Source: Conyzicola nivalis_A
Lineage (GTDB): Bacteria; Actinomycetota; Actinomycetes; Actinomycetales; Microbacteriaceae
Assembly (NCBI RefSeq): GCF_040548875.1
Contig: NZ_JBEPSJ010000001.1
Coordinates: forward strand, 1,426,001-1,490,000
Direction of reading: 5' to 3'
DNA: 64,000 bases
Below, piece by piece: positions 7,771 through 15,486 of this stretch; position 1 is the first letter of the stretch, and the number at the start of each line of letters is the position of its first letter. The notes below the pieces were generated by a model. The model saw nothing but the letters and a program-made list of their open reading frames with translations, was not told the DNA's origin and searched no databases. Both the position numbers and the translations under genes were made by a program.

Positions 7771-7844
7771 ATCGACGGCGCCACCCAGCGGCTGCTCGAC
7801 ATGGTCGAGCGCGGCATCTAGCGGCGACCCCCGGAGGGCGAGGT
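7771..7844 (+). repeat. 74 bp direct repeat, copy B (orphan tetR 3' end)
   Basis: 73/74 identical to 7282-7355. It is followed directly by TACGCT (7843-7848) and the leader of the FBP gene, so this copy keeps the native downstream junction while copy A keeps the native gene. Confidence 0.95.
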
Positions 7845-7878
7845 ACGCTGAATCGACCGTCGAGCCCCCGAGGAGATC

Positions 7879-8373
7879 GTGAAGCCGCTCAGCGAGACCG
7901 ACATCCGTTCCAGCTTCGTCAACGCCACCCGCGGCGAGATCGACCGCATCCCGCTGCCCGGCCTGCACGAGGTCCTGTGGGACAGCCGCGAGTACCTCGG
8001 CTGGCGCGACCCGCAGTCCCGGCTCCGCGGCTACCTGGTGCACTGGTCGGGCGACGTTCCCGTTGGCATCGTCCTGCGCGCCTCCGAGGTCGGGCTCACC
8101 CGCGGCATCTCCGCCATGTGCGCCCTCTGCCGCACCCCGCAGCCCTCGCACCAGGTCACCATGTTCTCCGCGCCACGAGCGGGCGAGGCCGGACGCAACG
8201 GCAACACCATCGGCACCTACATCTGCGACGACCTCGCCTGCTCGCTCATCATCCGCATCACGCCCGCCGCCCAGCCGCTGCACCCGTCCCCCGCCGACAT
8301 GGTGGCGAGCCGCGCCGAGGGCCTGCTCGAGCGGGTGCGCGCGTTCACCGCCGACATCATGCGCACGGCCTAG
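7879..8373 (+). CDS. FBP domain protein (treble-clef zinc finger)
   Basis: 164 residues. The C-terminal half has the paired cysteine knuckles CALC (about residues 76-79) and CDDLAC, the zinc-binding treble clef of the elongation-factor-G-binding protein C-terminal (FBP) family. FusB-type relatives bind EF-G and can rescue fusidic-acid-stalled ribosomes; whether this stand-alone actinobacterial form does so is unknown. The GTG start has a GAGGAG Shine-Dalgarno, and a TACGCT -10 lies at 7843-7848. The stop codon abuts the next start. Confidence 0.85.
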   Translation: MKPLSETDIRSSFVNATRGEIDRIPLPGLHEVLWDSREYLGWRDPQSRLRGYLVHWSGDVPVGIVLRASEVGLTRGISAMCALCRTPQPSHQVTMFSAPRAGEAGRNGNTIGTYICDDLACSLIIRITPAAQPLHPSPADMVASRAEGLLERVRAFTADIMRTA

Positions 8374-8877
8374 ATGTCGACGCGCATCCTCCTGCTCGCC
8401 GACACCCACGTGCCGAAACGCGCCAGGGCGCTGCCCGACCGGGTGTGGCGGGCGGTCGACGACGCCGACGTGGTGATCCACGCGGGCGACTGGGTCGACG
8501 TCTCCCTTCTCGACGAGCTCGAGGCGCGCGCGAGCAGTGTCATCGGCGTCTGGGGCAACAACGACGGGCCAGACCTGCGCTCTCGACTGCCGGAGGTCGC
8601 CCGCGTCGCCGTGGAGGGCATCCGCATCGCCGTCGTGCACGAGACCGGCCCCGCCGCGGGCCGCGAGGCGCGCTGCGACGCGGCCTACCCCGACACCGAC
8701 CTGCTCGTCTTCGGACACAGCCACATCCCGTGGGACACGGTGACGCCGAACGGCCTGCGCCTGCTGAACCCCGGCTCGCCCACCGACCGCCGGCGGCAGC
8801 CGGTCGCCACGATGATGACGGCGGTGGCGGATGCCGGCCGGCTCACCGCGCTCGCCGTCGTGCCAGTCGAGAGGTAG
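8374..8877 (+). CDS. Metallophosphoesterase, YfcE/MJ0936 type
   Basis: 167 residues with all calcineurin-like metal motifs: ADTHVPK (residues 9-15), HAGDWV, GNNDG and GHSHIPWD. These bind two divalent metals and hydrolyse phosphodiesters. The length matches the YfcE family of small cytoplasmic phosphodiesterases. The ATG follows the stop of the FBP gene with no gap, so the two are cotranscribed and translationally coupled. Confidence 0.9.
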   Translation: MSTRILLLADTHVPKRARALPDRVWRAVDDADVVIHAGDWVDVSLLDELEARASSVIGVWGNNDGPDLRSRLPEVARVAVEGIRIAVVHETGPAAGREARCDAAYPDTDLLVFGHSHIPWDTVTPNGLRLLNPGSPTDRRRQPVATMMTAVADAGRLTALAVVPVER

Positions 8878-8990
8878 GGCCGGTCGAGAGGTGACCGGGG
8901 CGCCATTCTCGCACCGCGCGCCGACACACGCGAGGGGTTGAAGCCCCCGTATCCCGGTGCCAGCGTGGACTCCGACCGAAGGAGTTCTCT

Positions 8991-9473
8991 ATGTCCGACG
9001 ACACCGATCTCGACACCATCCGCACGATCATCGACGCCGCCAAGGTGGCCATCCTCACCACGACGAGCACCACGGGCGAACTGCACAGCCGACCGCTCGC
9101 CGTTCTCGATGGCACGTTCGAGGGATCCGTCTGGTTCTTCACCCAGGATCCCAGCCCGAAGTCCGACGACATCGCGGCCAACCCCGAGGTGAACGTCTCC
9201 TACGCAGACGGCAAGGGCTACCTCTCGCTCGCGGGCACCGCCACGATCGAGCACAACCCGACCCGGATCGACCAGCTGTGGAACCCCATGGCCGAGGCGT
9301 GGTTCGAGAACGGCAGGGAAGACCCGACGGTCGCCCTGTTGCGAGTCGACGCCCGCAGCGCCGAGTACTGGTCGAGCGACAAGCCCGGCATCGTTCGGGC
9401 CTTCGAGATCGCCAAGGCGGTGGTCACCAAGTCGGCACCCGACGTCGGCGAGAACCGCACGGTGGCGCTCTGA
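8991..9473 (+). CDS. Pyridoxamine 5'-phosphate oxidase family protein (stress protein 26-like)
   Basis: 160 residues. Split-barrel flavin-binding fold: VAILTTTSTTGELHSRPLAVLDGTFEGSVWFFTQDPSPKSDDIAANPEVNVSYADGKGYLSLAGTATI is the general stress protein 26 pattern. Members bind FMN, FAD, haem or F420; the cofactor here is not evident. AAGGAG lies about 9 nt upstream of ATG 8991. The stop is 2 nt before the following VOC gene, so the two form an operon. Confidence 0.88.
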   Translation: MSDDTDLDTIRTIIDAAKVAILTTTSTTGELHSRPLAVLDGTFEGSVWFFTQDPSPKSDDIAANPEVNVSYADGKGYLSLAGTATIEHNPTRIDQLWNPMAEAWFENGREDPTVALLRVDARSAEYWSSDKPGIVRAFEIAKAVVTKSAPDVGENRTVAL

Positions 9474-9475
9474 TC

Positions 9476-10240
9476 ATGGCCGAGCTCACCTTCCGCACCG
9501 GCCAGCCCCGCTGGATGGACATGCAGAGTCGCGACATCGACGCATCCGTCGCCTTCTACACCGAGCTGTTCGGCTGGAACGCCGAGTCGTCGCCGCCGGA
9601 ATATGGCGGCTACGTCGAGTTCTCGAGAGACGGCAACACCGTGGCGGGGATCATGCCGCGGCCAGACGACTCGACCGGCGACGACGCCTGGATCGTCTAC
9701 CTCGAGGTCGCGGACGCCGCCGCCACCCAGGAGGCCGCCCGCGCGAACGGTGGCGAGGTCGTGGCAGGCGGCGATCTCGGCGAGGTGGGCACGTGGTTCG
9801 TGCTGACGGATGCCACGGGAGCACGCATCGGCGGATGGCAGAACGGCAACCACTCCGGATTCCAAGTGAGGACCGGCCCGGGCGCGCCCGTCTGGCACGA
9901 GCTGCACACCCGCGACTTCGACCGTGCCGTCTCGTTCTACGAGACGGTGTTCGGCTGGCAGACCGAGGTGCTGGGCGACACCCCCGAGTTCCGGTTCTCG
10001 ACGCTCGGCTCGGGAGACGACGCCGTCGCAGGCATCTACGACGCGACCGCGGAGCTGCCCGAGATCGAGCCGGCCTTCTGGGACGTCTACTTCGGCGTCG
10101 AGAACGCCAACGACTCGGCGGTGCGCGTGACGGAGCTCGGCGGGACGATGCTCGAGCAGGTGGAGAAGACCCAGTACGGCCGCATCGCGCACGCCGTCGA
10201 CCCGAACGGAGGCCGGTTCGCCATCATGCAGGAGCCGTGA
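9476..10240 (+). CDS. Two-domain VOC family protein
   Basis: 254 residues with two glyoxalase/bleomycin-resistance-like domains: one from about residue 10 (PRWMDMQSRDIDASVAFYTELFGW) and one from about 140 (VWHELHTRDFDRAVSFYETVFGWQTE). Tandem VOC proteins of this length resemble mycobacterial CFP30B/CFP32. His/Glu positions that could bind metal are present at HEL in domain 2; domain 1 has WMD instead. The reaction is unknown. Starts 2 nt after the PPOX gene. Confidence 0.88.
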   Translation: MAELTFRTGQPRWMDMQSRDIDASVAFYTELFGWNAESSPPEYGGYVEFSRDGNTVAGIMPRPDDSTGDDAWIVYLEVADAAATQEAARANGGEVVAGGDLGEVGTWFVLTDATGARIGGWQNGNHSGFQVRTGPGAPVWHELHTRDFDRAVSFYETVFGWQTEVLGDTPEFRFSTLGSGDDAVAGIYDATAELPEIEPAFWDVYFGVENANDSAVRVTELGGTMLEQVEKTQYGRIAHAVDPNGGRFAIMQEP

Positions 10241-10266
10241 TGGCGCCGGTATGAGATGGAGTCGCC

Positions 10267-10272
10267 TAGCCT
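10267..10272 (+). promoter_or_regulatory. -10 hexamer TAGCCT for leaderless lipoprotein gene
   Basis: TAGCCT ends 6 nt before GTG 10279; no Shine-Dalgarno is present. Confidence 0.55.
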
Positions 10273-10278
10273 GAGGGC

Positions 10279-11211
10279 GTGACGATATCTCGAAGGTCCT
10301 GTGTCGCGCTGGCGGTCGCGATCGGCACGGTGCTCGCCGTGACATCCTGCACCCTGCCCGCCGATGCCCAGTCGACGCCCGACGGCGTCACCAGCCTCGC
10401 GAGCTGGGCGGAGTACGAACTCGCCGCGCTGCCCGGCGTCGTGGCCGTCGAGGCCGGCCAGTACAACGAGACCGACGACGTGGGCGCCGACATGCTCGAC
10501 GCCGACCTCTGGGGGATGGACCTCGACGTGGTCGTCGACCCGCTGATCGGCGCGGACGACATCGCCGCCGTCGCCGAGGCGACGCGCGAATTCTCGGAGA
10601 CGCACGCGGGCACCGCGGTCTGGGCGGCACGCGTGACCATCGCTCCCGCCACCGAGACCGTCGACGACTCGTCGACACCGGACCGACTGCGGGTCGACGT
10701 GTACCCCGAGGTGGTCGGCTCGGCAGGCGACGCCGCGCGCGCCGCCCTCGAGGTGTCGGCGATCCCCTCGGTCGCCTCGGTGACGGTGATGAGCGTGCCC
10801 TCGATCCAGGTGACCGAGGCGGCCGACCTCGGCGCCGCGCTCGATGCCGTCGAGAGGCTGCCGTTCTGGGCCGAGGGCGGAAACCTCTCGACCGTCGACG
10901 GCCGGGTCAGGCTCGCGGATGTGCCCGAACTGATCACGAACGCCGGCCTCCTGGCGATCGCCGACACTGCCCGCGCGCACCCCGGCGGGCAGTTCTGGCT
11001 GGAAGCGGCGAACGAGGGACCGCGCTACCCCGAGCTCTATGTCGACGGCGTCTCGGTCGACGAGGCCGCTGCGATCGCCGCCCGGTTCCTCGACCCGGCA
11101 ATGACCGCCGCCACCGCCTCCGCCTACGTGCTCGAGTTCAACATCCGCGCGGTCGGCGCCGAGGGAGCGATCGACACCTACGGCACCTTCGGCGGCGTGC
11201 CCTCGCCGTAG
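10279..11211 (+). CDS. Predicted lipoprotein, unknown function
   Basis: 310 residues. A signal peptide (MTISRRSCVALAVAIGTVLA) ends in the lipobox VTSC (about residues 21-24), so the product is probably anchored to the outer face of the membrane. The mature part is acidic, with alternating short strands and helices (VVAVEAGQYNETDDVGADM; RVDVYPEVVGSAGDAARAALE); no family recognised. The leaderless start is supported by TAGCCT 6 nt upstream. Single-gene unit. Confidence 0.8.
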   Translation: MTISRRSCVALAVAIGTVLAVTSCTLPADAQSTPDGVTSLASWAEYELAALPGVVAVEAGQYNETDDVGADMLDADLWGMDLDVVVDPLIGADDIAAVAEATREFSETHAGTAVWAARVTIAPATETVDDSSTPDRLRVDVYPEVVGSAGDAARAALEVSAIPSVASVTVMSVPSIQVTEAADLGAALDAVERLPFWAEGGNLSTVDGRVRLADVPELITNAGLLAIADTARAHPGGQFWLEAANEGPRYPELYVDGVSVDEAAAIAARFLDPAMTAATASAYVLEFNIRAVGAEGAIDTYGTFGGVPSP

Positions 11212-11214
11212 CCG

Positions 11215-11811
11215 TCAGCCCTGGTCTGCGAGCCAGTCCCCGGCGCCCGGCTCGCCGCCGTCGCCGCCGAGGGCGCGCTCGCGGAACGCGATCATGTTCA
11301 TGCGGTTGCCGCAACGCACGCTGCAGAACCGCTTCGAGGCGTTGCGCGACAGGTCGAGCAGCAGCCCGTCGCAGTCGCCGGCCGCGCAGCGCCGCAGCCG
11401 TCCGGTCTCGTTCGTGCGGATCACGTCGACGAAGGCGAGCGCCGCCTCCACCCCGATGCGCTCGGCGAGCGGCGCCTGCGCGTCGGTCGCGTGCAGGTGC
11501 CAGTCGAGCGCGTCGTGACGCACGAGCTGCGGCAGGGCTCGTGCGCTGGCCAGTACGTCGTTGACCTCCGCCACGGCGGCGGCGCGGTCGAGGCTCCAGA
11601 TTCGTCTCAGTCGTTCCCGCATCGCGCGAACCTCGGCGAGCTCGGCCTCGTCGAGGTCGACCCGGCCGGAGTACCCGCTCGACGTCACGAGGTCGCCGAG
11701 TGCCCGCGGCGAATCGAGCTCGTCACGGCCGCTTCTGGTCGCTCCTGCGACGGTGTTCGCCAAGTCGACCACGAACATCAGACTGGCTTCTGTGTCAGGG
11801 GCAAAATGCAA
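11215..11811 (-). CDS. CGNR zinc-finger/ABATE domain regulator
   Basis: 198 residues. The N-terminal ABATE-like helical domain (FVVDLANTVAG) is followed by a C-terminal finger RRCAAGDCDGLLLDLSRN...RFCSVRCGNRMN, with four cysteines and the name-giving CGNR (about residues 171-174). The family is believed to be stress-related transcription factors. The start is TTG at 11811, supported by AAGGAG 5 nt upstream on the minus strand. It is divergent from the EamA exporter, which it may control. Confidence 0.88.
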   Translation of the reverse strand: MHFAPDTEASLMFVVDLANTVAGATRSGRDELDSPRALGDLVTSSGYSGRVDLDEAELAEVRAMRERLRRIWSLDRAAAVAEVNDVLASARALPQLVRHDALDWHLHATDAQAPLAERIGVEAALAFVDVIRTNETGRLRRCAAGDCDGLLLDLSRNASKRFCSVRCGNRMNMIAFRERALGGDGGEPGAGDWLADQG

Positions 11812-11882
11812 GTTGACTCCTTACTCACTGCAACACTAACGTCGGTCTCACCAGACATCCACCCCTCACCCGCAGGAGCACT

Positions 11883-12893
11883 ATGAACCGGCCGTCGACA
11901 TCCGTAGGCCTCGTCATCGCGGTCATCGCCGCAGCCACCTTCGGCACATCGGGCGCGCTCATCAAACCCCTGTTCGAGGCGGGATGGAGCCCCGCGGCGG
12001 CGGTCACCGTGCGGGTGCTCATCGGCGGAATCGTGCTCGCGCCGTTCGCCCTCTTCACCCTGCGCGGCCGCTGGTCGGTGCTCTGGCGCGGGCGGTGGCG
12101 CGTGCTCGGCATGGCGCTCGTCGGCGTCGCGGGCACGCAGCTCGTGTACTTCGCGGCGATCCAGCGAATCCCGGTGGGCACCGGCATCCTCATCGAGTAC
12201 ATGGCGCCGCTGCTGCTCGTCGCCGTGGCCTGGGCGATCACCCGGCATGTGCCCAAGGCCGTCGTCCTCATCGGGTCGGTCGTCGCGCTGGCCGGGCTCG
12301 TGCTCGTCGTCTCCCCGGGAGGCGCCGGCAGCTTCGACCCGATCGGCCTCGGGTTCGCGGTGCTGGCCATGATCGGCTGCGCGATCTTCTACGTGATCGC
12401 CGCACGGCCCAGCGAGGGGCTGCCGCCCGTCGCCCTCGCCGCGGCGGGCCTGCTCATCGGAGGAACGGCACTCGGGCTGGTCGGCCTTGTCGGGATCGTG
12501 CCGTTCACCACCTCGGCCGACGACGTGACGATGTTCGGCAGCGAGGTCGCCTGGTGGATCCCCCTGCTGCTCGTCGGCGTGATCTCTACCGCGATCGCCT
12601 ACGCCGCGAGCATCACCGCGAGCGAGATCCTCGGGTCGCGGATCGCATCGTTCGCCGGCCTGCTCGAGGTCGTCGCGGCGACGTTCTACGCCTGGCTGCT
12701 GCTCGGCGAACAGCTCACGCTGCCGCAGTTCATCGGCGGGGCGCTCATCCTCGTCGGCATCGGATTCGTGCGGTCGGAGAAGACGGATGCCGCGGAGCTG
12801 ATCGCCGAGCCCGATCCGGCGGCGCCGCTCACAGCCTCGGGCGCCCGCCCGGGCGCGGCGCCGGAGCCGGAGCGCGAGTCTCCACGTCGATGA
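11883..12893 (+). CDS. EamA/DMT family transporter
   Basis: 336 residues with ten hydrophobic segments in two five-helix EamA repeats (FGTSGALIKPLFEAGWSPAA early, ASEILGSRIASFAGLLEVVAATFYAWLLLGEQLT in the second). Drug/metabolite transporters of this type export amino acids or related metabolites. ATG 11883 has GCAGGAG 7 nt upstream. Divergent from the CGNR regulator over a 71 bp intergenic region. The 3' end overlaps the convergent small membrane gene by 65 bp. Confidence 0.88.
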   Translation: MNRPSTSVGLVIAVIAAATFGTSGALIKPLFEAGWSPAAAVTVRVLIGGIVLAPFALFTLRGRWSVLWRGRWRVLGMALVGVAGTQLVYFAAIQRIPVGTGILIEYMAPLLLVAVAWAITRHVPKAVVLIGSVVALAGLVLVVSPGGAGSFDPIGLGFAVLAMIGCAIFYVIAARPSEGLPPVALAAAGLLIGGTALGLVGLVGIVPFTTSADDVTMFGSEVAWWIPLLLVGVISTAIAYAASITASEILGSRIASFAGLLEVVAATFYAWLLLGEQLTLPQFIGGALILVGIGFVRSEKTDAAELIAEPDPAAPLTASGARPGAAPEPERESPRR

Positions 12894-13071
12894 TCTGCAC
12901 CGCCGAGTATGCCGACGGGTAGGACACCTCGTCGAAGACGCCCATCAGGTGCGGCGGCGCGTACCGGGGGTCCTTGCGCCGCCGAGCGCGCGTCTGGGCC
13001 CGGAACCACACGGGCCAGACCAGCGCGGTGATGCCGGCTCTGACGAGCGCGACGGTGATGAGTATCTCCAT
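12829..13071 (-). CDS. Small membrane protein, unknown function
   Basis: 80 residues from ATG 13071 (MEILITVALVRAGITALVWPVWFRAQTRARRRKDPRYAPP). One N-terminal membrane segment is followed by a basic patch and a tail ending APAPAPRPGGRPRL. The start is supported by GAGGAGG 5 nt upstream and a TAGGCT -10 farther up. The C-terminal codons overlap the EamA gene on the opposite strand. No family recognised. Confidence 0.65.
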   Translation of the reverse strand: MEILITVALVRAGITALVWPVWFRAQTRARRRKDPRYAPPHLMGVFDEVSYPSAYSAVQIIDVETRAPAPAPRPGGRPRL

Positions 13072-13156
13072 GCGGCCTCCTCGTGACGAGCCTAGACACT
13101 CCACTCCCGACGAGCATCGCCCACGAGGATGAGACGCTCGGCGGCGCTGAGAACCG

Positions 13157-13528
13157 TTACGAGGTCGAGAGCACGGAGAGCACGTTGCCCGCCGGGTCGC
13201 GGAACCAGGCGATGTCAGGCCCCTCGCCCTTCACCACTCCGCGGGAGTCGCCCACGCCGGGGTAGATGTCGGTCTTCACGCCCCGCGAGTTCAGGTCGTC
13301 GACCGCGGAGTCGACGTCGTCGACCTCGAAGTTGAGGATCGTGAAGGATGCTGGCTCGTGGTCCGGCTTGACGTAGGCGAGCACCGTCGCCCCGCTGTCG
13401 AGGTTGAGCTCGAGGAATCCCATGTCGTTCTCGGTGACGGCGAGACCGAGCGTCTCGCCGTAGAACTTCTTCGCGGCGGCCGCGTCGTCGATGGAGAAGC
13501 CGCTGAAGGCTCCGCTGGGTGTGAACAT
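13157..13528 (-). CDS. VOC family protein
   Basis: 123 residues, one glyoxalase-like domain: FSIDDAAAAKKFYGETLGLAV at the start and IAWFRDPAGNVLSVLS at the end, the typical paired beta-alpha-beta-beta-beta modules. ATG 13528 is preceded by GAAGGGA; the adjacent GTG 13531 is an alternative. The reaction is unknown; such proteins often act in small-molecule detoxification. A palindromic operator-like site at 13553-13571 lies just upstream and resembles two others in the window. Confidence 0.88.
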   Translation of the reverse strand: MFTPSGAFSGFSIDDAAAAKKFYGETLGLAVTENDMGFLELNLDSGATVLAYVKPDHEPASFTILNFEVDDVDSAVDDLNSRGVKTDIYPGVGDSRGVVKGEGPDIAWFRDPAGNVLSVLSTS

Positions 13529-13552
13529 CACTGTTCCCTTCGGTGGAGTGCA

Positions 13553-13571
13553 ATGTGGTCACTGTCCACAT
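13553..13571 (-). promoter_or_regulatory. Operator-like palindrome upstream of VOC gene
   Basis: ATGTGGTCACTGTCCACAT on the plus strand; with two flanking bases on each side it forms perfect 8 bp arms CAATGTGG/CCACATTG around a 7 nt spacer. Located 24 nt upstream of the VOC start. Related to 6641-6659 and 19091-19109. Confidence 0.65.
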
Positions 13572-13644
13572 TGCCGGGTCGGGGGTGATTAGTCCACCCC
13601 CGAGGACGCAACTCTTCGCGAGCCGGACGGCGCGAGCCGAGCCG

Positions 13645-14388
13645 CTACGCGGCCGGCGCGTAGTGGCGGCGCAGGAGGGCGCGCTCGACCAGCGTCCACG
13701 TGGTGGTCACAGTGAGGTACACGGTCGCGGCCAGTGGCACGAGCGCGGCGAAGAGCACGGTGATGAACGGCAGCCAGCTCAGCACGGAGTTCACCCGCGC
13801 CATGGCCGGAGCCGCGTCATCCGCCGGTCGGTTGAAGGCGAGCGCCACGCGGCGCGACGTGAACGCCACGGCAGCGATGACCACCAGCAGGGCGGCGTAG
13901 ACGAGAAGCTCCGGCCCGATCGCCCCGGTCGTGAGGAGGTGCGTGAACGAGCTGGCCAGCGGCGCGCCGAAGAGGTTCTCGGCGAGGAGCCCGTTGTCGT
14001 GCCCGTTGATCGTCGGCAGGATGAACAGCCCGTAGACGATCGAGAGCACGGGCGCCTGTGCGAGTGCGGGCAGCACGCCCGCGATCGGGCTCGCCTTCTC
14101 ACTCGTGTAGAGCTCGAGCATCTTCTTCTGCAGCAGCTCCGGGTTCTTCTTGTATTTCTTCTGCAGTTCCTGCAGGCGCGGCGCGAGACGACGCCGGGTG
14201 AATTCGGCGCGCACCTGCGAGGCGCCGACGGGGATGAGCAGCAGGCGCAGGGCGAGAGTGATGATGACGATCGCCAAGGCGGCACTCGCGCCGCCGGCGA
14301 TCGGGTCGAGAGTGTGCTGCAGGCCGGCAACGACGCCGTAGGCGGCGTCGAGTACGGCGGCGATGGGTCCGAAGGTATAGATGTCCAC
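13645..14388 (-). CDS. yidC: YidC/Oxa1-family membrane insertase (paralogue)
   Basis: 247 residues. The conserved core IVIITLALRLLLIPVGASQVRAEFTRRRLAPRLQELQKKYKKNPELLQKKMLELYTSEKASPIAGVLPALAQAPVL includes the cytoplasmic basic hairpin and the TM2 arginine (LALRLLL) essential in Gram-positive YidC. About five helices. It is shorter than the housekeeping YidC of actinobacteria (more than 300 residues) and is not next to rpmH/rnpA/jag, so I take it as a second copy. GTG 14388 (VDIYTFG) is the likely start. Upstream on the same strand is a small membrane gene. Confidence 0.88.
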   Translation of the reverse strand: MDIYTFGPIAAVLDAAYGVVAGLQHTLDPIAGGASAALAIVIITLALRLLLIPVGASQVRAEFTRRRLAPRLQELQKKYKKNPELLQKKMLELYTSEKASPIAGVLPALAQAPVLSIVYGLFILPTINGHDNGLLAENLFGAPLASSFTHLLTTGAIGPELLVYAALLVVIAAVAFTSRRVALAFNRPADDAAPAMARVNSVLSWLPFITVLFAALVPLAATVYLTVTTTWTLVERALLRRHYAPAA

Positions 14389-14457
14389 GGTGAAGGTGTC
14401 CTCGCGTTGGGAGTGAATGGGGGCCGTGTGGCCGCGCATCCGCTCGACAGCGAAGGA

Positions 14458-14751
14458 CTACGCGACCGCGGTGGCCTGCGAGGGGGCTCGGGTGCGGGGG
14501 CGTCCGGCGGTGTCCGGATGCTGCGGCTCGGGCATACCCACGAGCGACTGTCGGTGCTCGCGGGCGCGCTCGCCCACACCGATCTCGTGCGAGCGGATGA
14601 CGACGGCCGCGTAGCGCGCGGCGAGAACCGCGGAGACCGCGAGTGCTGCGAGCCCGGCGAAGACGAGCGACGCCGGCTCGGACTGGGCGACGGACAGCAC
14701 GAGAACGCTCATGGTGAGAACCATGAGCAGTCTCTCGGTCAATACGCGCAC
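14458..14751 (-). CDS. Small membrane protein, DUF6412-like
   Basis: 97 residues with two membrane segments (about residues 8-24 and 28-48) and a polar tail RSHEIGVGERAREHRQSLVGMPEPQHPDTAGRPR. It resembles the DUF6412 proteins that I recall next to YidC paralogues in actinobacteria; treat that name as tentative. GTG 14751 is preceded by TAGCCT ending 6 nt upstream, indicating a leaderless mRNA. The yidC start is 69 nt downstream of its stop, so cotranscription is likely. Confidence 0.7.
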   Translation of the reverse strand: MRVLTERLLMVLTMSVLVLSVAQSEPASLVFAGLAALAVSAVLAARYAAVVIRSHEIGVGERAREHRQSLVGMPEPQHPDTAGRPRTRAPSQATAVA

Positions 14752-14757
14752 CTGCCA

Positions 14758-14763
14758 AGGCTA
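14758..14763 (-). promoter_or_regulatory. -10 hexamer TAGCCT, minus strand
   Basis: TAGCCT on the minus strand, 6 nt before GTG 14751. It faces the -10 CAGACT of the divergent gene only 12 bp away. Confidence 0.55.
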
Positions 14764-14775
14764 CCGCGCCGGTGG

Positions 14776-14781
14776 CAGACT
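14776..14781 (+). promoter_or_regulatory. -10 hexamer CAGACT, plus strand
   Basis: CAGACT ends 6 nt before ATG 14788; no Shine-Dalgarno. Confidence 0.45.
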
Positions 14782-14787
14782 GGTGGG

Positions 14788-15465
14788 ATGACCAGTTCAC
14801 AGCACCAGCCCATCCGCGTCGCGATCGTCGGCGGCAGCGGCAAGGTCGCCAGACAGATCATCACGCAGCTGCGTGCGAGACGTGACGACGCCGTCGCGAT
14901 CTTCCGCAACCCCGACCGCTTCGACGAGCTCGCCGAGCTCGGCGCGATCCCCATCGCCCTCGATGTGGAGACCGCGACGGTCGAGCAGCTCGCCGCGGTG
15001 CTGGTCGGCGCCGACGCCGTGGTGTTCTCGGCCGGCGCGGGCGGAGGCGACCCCGCGCGTACCCGATCAGTCGACTTCGACGGTGCCGTGAAGACCCTCG
15101 AGGCCACCCGCGCCGCCGGGGTGCGACGCTTCGTGATGGTATCTGCGATCCACGCCGGCGGCCCGATCCCGGTCGACGAAGACAACTCGATGTTCGTCTA
15201 CTACCAGGCCAAGCACGACGCCGATGTGGAGGTCGAGGCCTCGGGCCTCAACTGGACGATCCTGCGCCCCGGGTCTCTGACGGATGACGCGGCGACCGGC
15301 CGCTTCACGGTCGGCGACACCGTTCCAGACGGCTCCGTCTCCCGCGCCGACGTGGCCGCCGCCGTGATCGCAGCGATCGACGACCCGCGAACCGTGGGCC
15401 ACGCCTGGGAGCTCACCAACGGCGACCGGTCCATCGTCGAGGCGGTAGCCGAGCTCGTCGACTAG
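14788..15465 (+). CDS. NAD(P)-binding SDR-like protein (YwnB/atypical SDR)
   Basis: 225 residues. The N-terminal dinucleotide motif VAIVGGSGKVARQI (residues 11-24, GGxGxVA variant of GxxGxxG) and the order VVFSAGAG, FVMVSAIHAGG, YYQAKHDADVEVEASGLNWTILRPG match atypical extended SDRs of the NAD(P)H-binding, YwnB/SDR_a5 type. The YxxxK dyad is present as YYQAKHD. Substrate unknown. The start is leaderless (CAGACT 6 nt upstream). Confidence 0.88.
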   Translation: MTSSQHQPIRVAIVGGSGKVARQIITQLRARRDDAVAIFRNPDRFDELAELGAIPIALDVETATVEQLAAVLVGADAVVFSAGAGGGDPARTRSVDFDGAVKTLEATRAAGVRRFVMVSAIHAGGPIPVDEDNSMFVYYQAKHDADVEVEASGLNWTILRPGSLTDDAATGRFTVGDTVPDGSVSRADVAAAVIAAIDDPRTVGHAWELTNGDRSIVEAVAELVD

Positions 15466-15486
15466 GCGAGGCTGTAGCCGAGCGGG

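Noticed and set aside
7329..7817. Open frame on the minus strand with repeats of the type RSPLAAH
   Set aside because: It is the translation of the 7 bp tandem array in one of several open frames; no start signal and no conserved domain.
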